Positions 8,981-16,335 of a stretch of DNA of 64,000 nucleotides are shown one piece after another. Numbering within the stretch: the first letter of the stretch is position 1; the number at the start of each line of letters is the position of its first letter. The DNA lies in assembly GCA_017394805.1 (NCBI GenBank), contig JAFPXC010000003.1, positions 56,421-120,420 of the forward strand, read 5' to 3'. A program made the position numbers and the translations under genes. This DNA comes from Clostridia bacterium (GTDB lineage Bacteria > Bacillota > Clostridia > Christensenellales > CAG-1252). The notes under the pieces were generated by a model that ran no database searches, was not told where the DNA came from, and was given only the letters and a program-made list of their open reading frames with translations.

Positions 8981-10075
8981 TTAGGCGTTGCCCTTGGCTT
9001 CTTCCATAGCGTCTTTCTTCTTCGTGACCGCGTTGTAAATAAGGTTTATCGCAACCGTTATGAACGAGTTGGTAAACATATAGATACAAAACGCGGCGCT
9101 GTAGAAGAGCGAAAACACGCCTATCATAATGGGCATCAGCCACATCATATATTTCATACTGTTAGCCGCACCGCCGCCGACGGGCTTGCCGTTCTGGTCG
9201 TATTGGGTGGGCGTTTCGGGTTGGTTGCCCTTGGTGAGTCGGGTGCTGATGATAGAGAGCGCCAAGCTCAAGATGGGCAGGATGAGGTAGCCGTTCCAAT
9301 GCTTCATATCGAAGAAGGTCTTGAACGCGCTGCCCTTGTCGACCTTGTTGTACTTTTGCATCGCGGGCATCAAAATGGCGTCGTAGGCGTTGCCGTACTT
9401 GGAACTGTAGGGGAAGTTGACGTCGGTCAACACCGCGTTGAGTTTGCCCATACCCGTACCGGCGTAGGTGCCGATGTCGGGCACGACGTCCGCCCAGGTG
9501 TCGGGCATAAAGACGTTGTCGATCCACAGCCATTTCCACTTTTCGCTGCCGTCCTCGTTGACTTTGAGTTTCTCGTAGGACTCCAACATAATGGCGTCGA
9601 TCTCGTCGTCCGTCTTGGTGTCGAGGTAGCCCGTGTCCACTATTTCCGCTTTGTAGGTCTGCGTCAACTCGTACACCATCATCTGGTTTTCGTACTTGAC
9701 GCAGGCGTTGAAGCCCGAGAAGACCACCAAGAAGATGACCAAGGTCAGTAGAGAAGGCAAGCAAGCGCCCCACATCGAGTAGCCGTATTGCTTGTACAAC
9801 TCCATTTGCTTCTTTTGAATGACTTGGGGATTGCCGGCGTAGGCCTCGTTGATGCGGTCCAATTCGGGCTTCATCAACTTCATCGCCTTGTTGTTCTTGC
9901 GGGTGGCGGCCTTTTGCCACAAGTCGAAAGGAGAAACTATCGCCTTGAGAATCAAGGTAAAAATAACGACCGTCCAACCGAAATTGCCGATTTGGTGATA
10001 CAATAGGTCCACCAATTTGCCTATCCAGTTGGTCAGTTCGGGTTTCGCCAAAAATAAGAGACTCAAATCAACCAT
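8981..10075 (-). CDS. yidC: Membrane protein insertase YidC/OxaA family
   Basis: A 364-residue membrane insertase. The first family helix begins near GWTVVIFTLILKAIVSPF, with the conserved Arg-containing cytoplasmic loop after it. The last helices lie in the region from YLILPILSLALSII to INLIYNAV. Between the second and later helices (about residues 135-250) there is an unusually long soluble segment rich in Asp, Lys, Tyr and Trp. Typical Gram-positive YidC1/YidC2 are shorter there. No lipobox or cleaved signal peptide is evident. It overlaps yidD by 13 bases. Confidence 0.92.
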   Translation of the reverse strand: MVDLSLLFLAKPELTNWIGKLVDLLYHQIGNFGWTVVIFTLILKAIVSPFDLWQKAATRKNNKAMKLMKPELDRINEAYAGNPQVIQKKQMELYKQYGYSMWGACLPSLLTLVIFLVVFSGFNACVKYENQMMVYELTQTYKAEIVDTGYLDTKTDDEIDAIMLESYEKLKVNEDGSEKWKWLWIDNVFMPDTWADVVPDIGTYAGTGMGKLNAVLTDVNFPYSSKYGNAYDAILMPAMQKYNKVDKGSAFKTFFDMKHWNGYLILPILSLALSIISTRLTKGNQPETPTQYDQNGKPVGGGAANSMKYMMWLMPIMIGVFSLFYSAAFCIYMFTNSFITVAINLIYNAVTKKKDAMEEAKGNA

Positions 10076-10305
10076 TTTGCCTTTCCTCTATAATTTTCGC
10101 GCACGGGATCGAACCCGCCTTTTGCCCACGGATTACACCGCAATATGCGGCACCCACCTAAAAAGCATCCTATGCAAAAGCCGTACTTCTCTATGGCCTG
10201 ATAGGTATAAGAGGAACAAGTGGGTACGTAAATACAATGCGCCGCGATTGCCGGCGATAAGTATTTTTTGTAAAAGCGCAACAAAGCGCGTGCTAACCAT
10301 TTCAT
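10063..10305 (-). CDS. yidD: Membrane protein insertion efficiency factor YidD
   Basis: An 80-residue small protein with the YidD pattern: an amphipathic N-terminus (MKWLARALLRFYKKYLSP), then PTCSSYTYQAIEKYG and CRILRCNPWAKGGFDPV. It helps YidC-dependent insertion at the inner face of the membrane. It is coupled by overlaps to rnpA upstream and yidC downstream, the canonical arrangement. Confidence 0.96.
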   Translation of the reverse strand: MKWLARALLRFYKKYLSPAIAAHCIYVPTCSSYTYQAIEKYGFCIGCFLGGCRILRCNPWAKGGFDPVRENYRGKAKWLI

Positions 10306-10646
10306 TCGCGACGCAACTTGTCTGCTTTGACCAAGAGCGCGGTCAAAGAACGGCGCAATTCGTCAAAACTTCGCTGGGAGGACAGACTGCGTGCCACCAC
10401 TACGTACGAGGTATGCCCTTTCACGTCGGGCAGAAGAGCGCGGAATATCTCGCGAAGACGGCGCTTGACCTTGTTGCGCACGACGGCTTTGCCCACCTTT
10501 TTGCCGACCACGAAGCCGACTTTCGGCAGGGGAAGTTTGCCGTCCAAGCACAAAAGCACCAAATTGTCGTCCGAATAACTCTTTCCTCGTCTGTAGATGA
10601 CGTCGAAACTGCTTCTTCTACGCAGTCTGTACACCTTTTGCATCAT
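10302..10646 (-). CDS. rnpA: Ribonuclease P protein component
   Basis: A 114-residue basic protein that binds RNase P RNA for tRNA 5' maturation. RRRSSFDVIYRRGKSY, VGFVVGKKVGKAVVRNKVKRRLREIFR (the RNR motif region) and YVVVARS are family signatures. The start has two adjacent ATGs (10646 and 10643); the first overlaps the rpmH stop as TAATG. Overlap with yidD is four bases. Confidence 0.97.
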   Translation of the reverse strand: MMQKVYRLRRRSSFDVIYRRGKSYSDDNLVLLCLDGKLPLPKVGFVVGKKVGKAVVRNKVKRRLREIFRALLPDVKGHTSYVVVARSLSSQRSFDELRRSLTALLVKADKLRRE

Positions 10647-10786
10647 TAGGCGGACAACTTCTTTCTACCTTTCGCTCTGCGGCGGGCCAACACGTTGCGG
10701 CCGCCCTTGGTCGCCATACGCGCACGGAAACCGTGCACTTTGCTTCTGTGTCTTTTCTTGGGTTGATACGTTCTGAACATTGCCAT
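10646..10786 (-). CDS. rpmH: 50S ribosomal protein L34
   Basis: A 46-codon gene encoding [20 protein letters not shown] at the start and ending [12 protein letters not shown], the near-invariant L34 sequence. The ATG at 10786 has AGGA at a good distance; an internal ATG two codons later is also possible. It is the first gene of the long minus-strand operon and is driven by a perfect promoter (10853-10881). Confidence 0.98.
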   Translation of the reverse strand: MAMFRTYQPKKRHRSKVHGFRARMATKGGRNVLARRRAKGRKKLSA

Positions 10787-10852
10787 ACATCTATCCTCAC
10801 TTTGTAGTTTTTCAATCAAAAAGCACTATTCATGCGGTGAACAGTCTTCCCT

Positions 10853-10881
10853 ATTATAACCAACCCGTCCCCGCTTGTCAA
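10853..10881 (-). promoter_or_regulatory. Consensus sigma-A promoter for the rpmH operon
   Basis: On the minus strand TTGACA (10876-10881) and TATAAT (10853-10858) are separated by exactly 17 bases, a full consensus match. It lies about 65 bases upstream of rpmH. It fits the very strong expression expected for a ribosomal protein operon. Confidence 0.93.
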
Positions 10882-10987
10882 TTATTTTTTGGCCTATTAT
10901 TCTCTATTAATATTCTCGGCGCGTGGGTATATGTGCGCGTGTGCCGTCATACAGTAGAGAGAACGAATGGTCAAAGGAGTGTAAACG

Positions 10988-12238
10988 ATGGATTTCGGAA
11001 CGGACGGAATACGGATGCAAAACGTAGAAGAACTATGCCGAGTGGGCTACGGTATGGGCGTCGCACAGCGCGGCAAGAGCAAGATAGTTTTGGCCGAGGA
11101 CAATCGCCCGACTTCGCGGCGCGTCGCGGCGGCGGTGGCGGCGGGGCTGGAAAAGGCGGGGTGCGACGTGCTCTATGCGGGCGTGGCGCCCATCGCGGCC
11201 CTGCAATACGCCGTGCGCTATTTCACGGCGGACGGGGGTATTATGGTGACCGCCTCGCACAATCCGCCCAAGTACAACGGGTTGAAGTACGTCGACGCGG
11301 AGGGGCGAAAACCGTCCGACGAGGAGTTGTCCGCCCTTGCCGCGGCGATGGAAGGAGTGCCCTATGCGGGCGAGGAAGTCGCGCTCTCGCCCTCGGACGT
11401 CGTGGCCAAGGCCTATCTCGGCAAATTCCGCGCTATGGGCGAGATCCCTCTGCGCGTGGCCGTGGATTGTGCCAACGGCGCGGCCTATCCCACCGTCAAA
11501 CGCGTCTTCGTGGGCAAGGTGCGGGACGCCGTCTTTTTGCACCACGGCGAGGGCAAGTTCATCAACCGCGACTGCGGCGCTTTGCACCCCGAAACGCTTT
11601 TGGCGGTCGAAGACGCGGATATGGGGTTCGCCTTGGACGGCGACGGGGACAGGTGCGTGGCCGTCACGCGCGGACGGCGTATCGTGCGCGGCGACGAAAT
11701 ACTGTACCTCTTGGCCAAGTACTATCGGCTGCGGCATATGGATTTGGGCGCGGGGCTGGCGTCTACCGTGATGGCCAACGGCGCGTTGAGCAAAGCGCTG
11801 TCCGCCTTGGGACTGCGGCTGTACCGCACGGACGTGGGCGACCGCAATGTGTGGGAACTAATGCAGGCGCGGGGTTGCGTGCTGGGCGGCGAGCCGTCGG
11901 GGCATATCCTCGCGGCGGACGGCGTGTCGGACGGCATTATGACGGGGTTGACCTTGGCGGGCATCGCCGCCGAGATGGACTTGGACGAGGCGTTGGCGGA
12001 CTATCGTCCGTGGCCGCAGTATCACACTGAGATTCCGTTGACGCCTACGGCGTTGCGCTACGCCAAGGCCGCCGAATCCAAGTGGCAGGACTATCTCGGC
12101 GAAACGGGCAGGGTGGTGGTGCGCCCCTCGGGCACCGAACCCGTGGTACGCGTCATGGTCGAGTGCGAAAGTATGCATTTAGCCGAAAATATCGCGGTAT
12201 CCATCGTCCAAGCCGCAAAAAAACAAGGGCAGTCGTAG
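10988..12238 (+). CDS. glmM: Phosphoglucosamine mutase GlmM
   Basis: A 416-residue alpha-D-phosphohexomutase that turns glucosamine-6-phosphate into glucosamine-1-phosphate for peptidoglycan. Phospho-Ser90 is in TASHNPPKYNG, the Mg loop is DGDGDR (217-222), the sugar loop GEPSGH (301-306), and RPSGTEP is the phosphate-binding loop. It is shorter than most GlmM (about 445): the N-terminus lacks the segment that normally follows FGTDGIR. AAAGGAG precedes the ATG. No clear promoter was found in the 200-base divergent gap with rpmH. Confidence 0.9.
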   Translation: MDFGTDGIRMQNVEELCRVGYGMGVAQRGKSKIVLAEDNRPTSRRVAAAVAAGLEKAGCDVLYAGVAPIAALQYAVRYFTADGGIMVTASHNPPKYNGLKYVDAEGRKPSDEELSALAAAMEGVPYAGEEVALSPSDVVAKAYLGKFRAMGEIPLRVAVDCANGAAYPTVKRVFVGKVRDAVFLHHGEGKFINRDCGALHPETLLAVEDADMGFALDGDGDRCVAVTRGRRIVRGDEILYLLAKYYRLRHMDLGAGLASTVMANGALSKALSALGLRLYRTDVGDRNVWELMQARGCVLGGEPSGHILAADGVSDGIMTGLTLAGIAAEMDLDEALADYRPWPQYHTEIPLTPTALRYAKAAESKWQDYLGETGRVVVRPSGTEPVVRVMVECESMHLAENIAVSIVQAAKKQGQS

Positions 12239-12252
12239 ACGCCCTCTTTTTT
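12226..12252 (+). terminator. Intrinsic terminator of glmM
   Basis: A hairpin (AGGGC-A-GTC / GAC-GCCCT, loop GTA, 12226-12245) followed by CTTTTTT. The stem overlaps the glmM stop codon. Confidence 0.85.
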
Positions 12253-12303
12253 CGTTTCGTACCGAGCGGGGCGGTTGCGGCGCGGCACGCTGCGATTACG
12301 GTT

Positions 12304-12341
12304 AAAAAACGCCGCGAAGTACCTCGGAGCGCGTCGCGGCG
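12304..12341 (-). terminator. Intrinsic terminator of the DUF1015-dxs unit
   Basis: On the minus strand an 8-bp perfect stem (12334-12341 with 12310-12317) is followed by six Ts (12309-12304). It sits 25 bases after the dxs stop. Confidence 0.82.
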
Positions 12342-12365
12342 GCAAATTATTTTTCGATTGCGGCG

Positions 12366-14072
12366 TTACAGATATTTGCGCACGTCTTCGAGAACGGCCT
12401 CGGGCGTCATGCGGTTCGCCTCGATTTGTTGCTCGTAGGTCTTGCGGTCGACGAAGGTCTTGGGTGCGCCCCGCAACAGCACTTTGCAGTCCTTGTCGGC
12501 GAGATACGCCGCGACTTTTTGACCGAAGCCGCCCGAAAGTATGCCGTTTTCGAGGGTGACGAATAGGTCGTGCGTCGGCAGCAAAGCGTCCAGCGCTTTT
12601 TCGTCCACGTCCGAGTAGCGGTCGCACGCCACCAATGTGGGCTCTACGCCGTTTTGGCGCAAATAGGCGCATACGTCCACGGCTTTTTCGGCCATATCGC
12701 CCAAAGCGAGCAGGGCGACACGGGCGCCCGTTTGCCATACCTGCCAACGGTTAAAGCCGTCCGACGGGCGGGTGCTATCGGCGTAAGCGTAGGGTACGCG
12801 AATGACGACGGGCGTTTCGGTTTGGTCTATCGCCCAGTCGAGCGTATCGAGTAGTTGCGCTTTCGAGGTGGGCGCCAGGCACAGCAGTCCCGGCACGTTG
12901 GACATCATGGCCATATCGTACAACCCCGCGTGCGTGGGATCGTAGTAGCCCATACCGCCGTTGTACACCAACACGACGGCGGGATTGCCGTTCAAAGCCA
13001 AGTCCTGCATCAGTTGGTCGTAGGTGCGCTGTACGAAGGAACTCAACACCGCCCACACGGGTTTCGCGCCGCGCCGCGCCAACCCAGAAGCCAACGCCAC
13101 GGCGTGTTCTTCGGCGATGCCCACGTCCACGAAGCGGTCACCCACGCGTTTACGCCAAGCGGGCGTCAGTCCCGCGGCGCCGGGCGTGGCGGCGTTGACC
13201 ACGACGATATTCTCGCCCCGTTCTATTTTTTCGGCCAGACGGTCGGCGATTTGTACGCTGAGGGGCGCCTCTTTCGGCGGCACCCACGAAGCGGCCGATA
13301 TCCAATGGCCGCGCTCTTTGTCGCGTTCGGCCCAAGCGAGGCCTTTGCCTTTTTGGGTATGCACGTGCACGACGATGGGGTGGTCGCAGTCCTTTACCCG
13401 CTCGAAAGCGTCTATGAGCGCGCCCACGTCGTTGCCGTCCTCTACGTAGACGTAGTCCAGCCCCAACGCGCGGAAGAGATTGGGTTCGCCCTTTCCCTTC
13501 GTGCGGCGCAAGACGGCCAACCCTTCGTACAGACCGCCTTTGTTTTCGGCGATGGACATTTCGTTGTCGTTGAAGAGCACGATCAGGTTGCCCTTGACCG
13601 TGGCCGCGTTATTGAGCCCCTCGAATGCTTCGCCGCCCGACAGGCTGCCGTCGCCCAATACGGCGACCACGCGCTCGGTGCCGCCCAACACGTTGCGGCC
13701 CGTGGCAAGCCCAACCGCCAAACTGACGGCGGTGGACGTGTGCCCGACCATGAATTGGTCGTGCTCGCTTTCGTTGGGGTTGGTGTAGCCCGACGTCTTG
13801 CCCGCCATAAAGTCCTCGTAGCGGCCGGTGATCATCTTGTGCACGTAGCTTTGGTGGGATACGTCTAAGACGAACTTGTCCCGCGGCGAATCGAACACAT
13901 AGTGCAAGGCCACGGTGGCCTCGACGAGCCCCAGATTGGAGCCTATATGGCCGCCCGTGCGGGTGACGCGCTCTATGAGGTCTTGCCGAATCATGGCGCA
14001 CAAGTCTTTGAGCGCCGCAAGGTCGAGTGATTTGATATATCGTGGGGTGAGGTCTTTTGCCGAAATGGTCAT
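12366..14072 (-). CDS. dxs: 1-deoxy-D-xylulose-5-phosphate synthase, short form
   Basis: A 568-residue thiamine-diphosphate enzyme of the transketolase superfamily; Dxs makes DXP from pyruvate and glyceraldehyde-3-phosphate for isoprenoids. Visible are GHIGSNLGLVEATVALHYVFD, the ThDP/Mg motif from GDG (140-142) to NDNEMSIAEN, and the pyrimidine-domain Glu in VGIAEEHAVALASGLA. Dxs is normally about 620 residues; here the loop regions are shorter. Such short Dxs-like proteins are known in Gram-positives, so activity as a true DXP synthase is likely but not proven. The start at 14072 is set by AGGAG; longer reading frames run into DUF1015. Confidence 0.82.
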   Translation of the reverse strand: MTISAKDLTPRYIKSLDLAALKDLCAMIRQDLIERVTRTGGHIGSNLGLVEATVALHYVFDSPRDKFVLDVSHQSYVHKMITGRYEDFMAGKTSGYTNPNESEHDQFMVGHTSTAVSLAVGLATGRNVLGGTERVVAVLGDGSLSGGEAFEGLNNAATVKGNLIVLFNDNEMSIAENKGGLYEGLAVLRRTKGKGEPNLFRALGLDYVYVEDGNDVGALIDAFERVKDCDHPIVVHVHTQKGKGLAWAERDKERGHWISAASWVPPKEAPLSVQIADRLAEKIERGENIVVVNAATPGAAGLTPAWRKRVGDRFVDVGIAEEHAVALASGLARRGAKPVWAVLSSFVQRTYDQLMQDLALNGNPAVVLVYNGGMGYYDPTHAGLYDMAMMSNVPGLLCLAPTSKAQLLDTLDWAIDQTETPVVIRVPYAYADSTRPSDGFNRWQVWQTGARVALLALGDMAEKAVDVCAYLRQNGVEPTLVACDRYSDVDEKALDALLPTHDLFVTLENGILSGGFGQKVAAYLADKDCKVLLRGAPKTFVDRKTYEQQIEANRMTPEAVLEDVRKYL

Positions 14073-14080
14073 ACGCGCTC

Positions 14081-15286
14081 CTATCGGATGAGTTTGCCTT
14101 CCATATAATAGCGTTTTTCTTCCGCTTCGCCCAAACTGAAGGCCTTTTTGGGTAATACGCCGTGCGCTTGCACGTAGGGGAACAGGTCGCTTTTTTGCAT
14201 ACAGGGCATCACGACGCCGATACCGTCGGTCGCCGCGCATACCGTGTTGAGGTGTTCTTCGCCGTGGATATAATCCACCGATACGGCGGGATGCCGCGCC
14301 AGATAATCGGCAATAAACGCCGCCATCTTTTCTATGACGGCGGTGGCGTCGCGGTCGCAATCGACGGTGTACGTACCCCCCTTATACAGTACGTTCAGCT
14401 TGCCTTCGCCGTGGAAAGCGCCCTTCATTTCGCGCAAGAAATCCTCGAAGTCCGCGCCCGTCACCACGCGGTGAATGGGGTGGAAGGTCAGCCCATCCGA
14501 ATGCAGGTTGATGAGCTCTACGGTGGCGTATCTCGCGGGGTGCGTCAGCCTTTCTTCGGGCGAAAGCCCCGCCTTGATCTTTTCCCAGTACTTTTTGGCC
14601 GAAGCGATGGAGTGATTGCCGTCGCCCACGGCGAATTGGAAGTCTTTGCCTTGGGTAATCGCCGTCAGTTGAGACAGCACTGCTTCGCTGTCGGTCACGC
14701 GGTATCCGCGAAGGTGTCCGCCCCCCATGTTGAGTTCGAAGTCGTAGAGGAGAGGCAGATCGTTGCGCCTTGCGTACACCCGTTCGACCACGCCCTCTCG
14801 GCGGTCGTCCACCAATAGTAGAGCGTGCGTAAATTCCAACCGTGCGCCGTCGCGTATGCGCACCCGAATGGGCAGGCGCGATTCAACCGTGGCTTCGGTG
14901 GCGCGGATATGCGCCGCGGCCTCGGGGCGGTAGTCATATTCTTCCAGGTCGATGGCCACCACGAGCCCTATGCGCACGCCGCCCGTAGGCAGGGTACGCT
15001 CGACCAGCACGAAGTCGTCCACCTCGTCGAAGACCGCGCTATGAACGTAGTCGTTCATACGGGCGTGAATGGCCGCGATGCGCGCCGCGATCTGCTCCTC
15101 GTTCGAGACGGACAGATAGTATTCGGGAAAGATGAGCCGCAAAGTGGACGTGTCGCCCGAGATGGCGTCCAACTTCTCCCAATAATCCTTTTGCGAGGTG
15201 AATTGGTCGCAGGCGATTACCGCCCATTTGCGATAATCGTATTCCTTTTTGGGTACGAGTAAGCGGGGTACGTTGACGATAGCCAT
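14081..15286 (-). CDS. DUF1015 family protein
   Basis: A 401-residue protein of the DUF1015 family, biochemical function unproven. The family core GDGNHS (221-226), followed by ASAKKYWEKIK, is present. So are the N-terminal VPRLLVP with ACDQFTSQKDYW and the C-terminal LPKKAFSLGEAEEKRYY. GGAGG precedes the ATG, and the leader carries a hairpin (CGCCCG/CGGGCG near 15306-15321). It is cotranscribed with dxs eight bases downstream. In other Firmicutes this family often sits near serine metabolism genes, which is not the case here. Confidence 0.88.
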   Translation of the reverse strand: MAIVNVPRLLVPKKEYDYRKWAVIACDQFTSQKDYWEKLDAISGDTSTLRLIFPEYYLSVSNEEQIAARIAAIHARMNDYVHSAVFDEVDDFVLVERTLPTGGVRIGLVVAIDLEEYDYRPEAAAHIRATEATVESRLPIRVRIRDGARLEFTHALLLVDDRREGVVERVYARRNDLPLLYDFELNMGGGHLRGYRVTDSEAVLSQLTAITQGKDFQFAVGDGNHSIASAKKYWEKIKAGLSPEERLTHPARYATVELINLHSDGLTFHPIHRVVTGADFEDFLREMKGAFHGEGKLNVLYKGGTYTVDCDRDATAVIEKMAAFIADYLARHPAVSVDYIHGEEHLNTVCAATDGIGVVMPCMQKSDLFPYVQAHGVLPKKAFSLGEAEEKRYYMEGKLIR

Positions 15287-15335
15287 AAATCCTCCAATGA
15301 GCGCTCGCCCGTATTCGGGCGCACGCGATACAATG

Positions 15336-15365
15336 ATTATACCCCAAATGTACGGGCATTGTCAA
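15336..15365 (-). promoter_or_regulatory. Promoter of the DUF1015-dxs unit
   Basis: On the minus strand TTGACA (15360-15365) and TATAAT (15336-15341) are spaced by 18. Its -35 box lies eight bases from the -35 box of the divergent esterase promoter, so the two probably compete for RNA polymerase. Confidence 0.88.
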
Positions 15366-15373
15366 TGAGGATA

Positions 15374-15402
15374 TTGACTTTGAAAAAAGAGTAGTATATA
15401 AT
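15374..15402 (+). promoter_or_regulatory. Promoter of the esterase gene
   Basis: TTGACT (15374-15379), 17-base spacer, TATAAT (15397-15402). It lies 30 bases before the ATG at 15432. Confidence 0.87.
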
Positions 15403-15431
15403 GAATATATCACGAAATTACGGAGATATCG

Positions 15432-16322
15432 ATGATGGGTACTATCAAAATGATGATTAAGTTGATGAAATCCACCGACGAGAAGCGGTTCGCCGTTATC
15501 AACGCGGCGGAGGGCGTGGCGGTCACCCCCAACGTCCCTTATATAGACGACGGCAATCCCTTGCACACGCTCACCGTCTACCGTGCCGAGGACGCCGTCG
15601 GCCCCCAACCCGTGATGGTGGAGGTGCACGGCGGCAGTTGGGTGTACGGCGACAGCCAACTCAACCGCTATTCCAACCATTGGGTGGCCAAGCGCGGCTT
15701 CACGGTGTTTTCGCTGGGGTATAGAATTTGCCCCGAGGTCAACTACGCGGGCGGGTTGGAAGATATTTTCCAAGCCTTTCAATGGGTGTACGAGCACGGC
15801 GCCGAGTACGGCGGCGATATGAACAACGTCTACCTTTGCGGAGACAGTTCGGGCGGGCACTTGTCTTCGTTGGCCGTGGAGTGTATGGCCGACGCGGACA
15901 AAGCCGAGGCCTTCGGCGGGCTCAAAACCGACCTTCGATTCAACGCCGTCAACTTTTCCTGCGGCGCGTTCTATCTGCGCGATATGTGCGAGATCCCCTG
16001 CGCCCGTGCCTATTTCGGCAAGATTATCGGCAAGGGGTGGAAAAAGAGCAAGTATTACGACCTCGCCAACTTCGACCTGAAACCCGGTCTCGAGGTGCCG
16101 CCCATGCTGTTTTCTTCCTGCTACAAGGACTTTTTGCGCAAATACGTGCTCAAAGCCTACGAGGCGGTCAAAGCGGCGGGCTACACCTGCAAGTTGATTT
16201 ACCGCGACGCCAAGACCGAGAACGAGCTCGAGCACGTCTACAACGTGCACTGGCCCGATTGGCCCGAGTCGGAAGAGACCAATCAAGGTATGCTCGACTG
16301 GTTTTTGCAGTACAAGAAGTAA
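15432..16322 (+). CDS. Alpha/beta hydrolase (HSL/BD-FAE type esterase)
   Basis: A 296-residue cytoplasmic hydrolase. The oxyanion motif HGGSW is at 66-70 and the nucleophile elbow GDSSGG has Ser139. A C-terminal acid region (CYKDFL) and His in LEHVYNVHW complete a likely triad. The fold and the HGG motif match the hormone-sensitive-lipase-like family, which cleaves acetyl or short acyl esters from small molecules or sugars. No signal peptide is present. The first of two adjacent ATGs is used, behind a weak GGAGA. The ABC-F gene follows 13 bases later. Confidence 0.85.
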   Translation: MMGTIKMMIKLMKSTDEKRFAVINAAEGVAVTPNVPYIDDGNPLHTLTVYRAEDAVGPQPVMVEVHGGSWVYGDSQLNRYSNHWVAKRGFTVFSLGYRICPEVNYAGGLEDIFQAFQWVYEHGAEYGGDMNNVYLCGDSSGGHLSSLAVECMADADKAEAFGGLKTDLRFNAVNFSCGAFYLRDMCEIPCARAYFGKIIGKGWKKSKYYDLANFDLKPGLEVPPMLFSSCYKDFLRKYVLKAYEAVKAAGYTCKLIYRDAKTENELEHVYNVHWPDWPESEETNQGMLDWFLQYKK

Positions 16323-16335
16323 CTAAGCATACGGA

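Noticed and set aside
10787..10987. Replication origin between rpmH and glmM
   Set aside because: No DnaA boxes or AT-rich unwinding element was seen, and dnaA/dnaN are absent.
10780..12030. Alternative plus frame over glmM
   Set aside because: Overlaps the clear GlmM frame, Arg/Gly-rich noise.
12366..14360. Extended N-terminus for dxs
   Set aside because: The extra 96 codons lie inside DUF1015 and are Arg-rich; the AGGAG-preceded ATG at 14072 fits the family.
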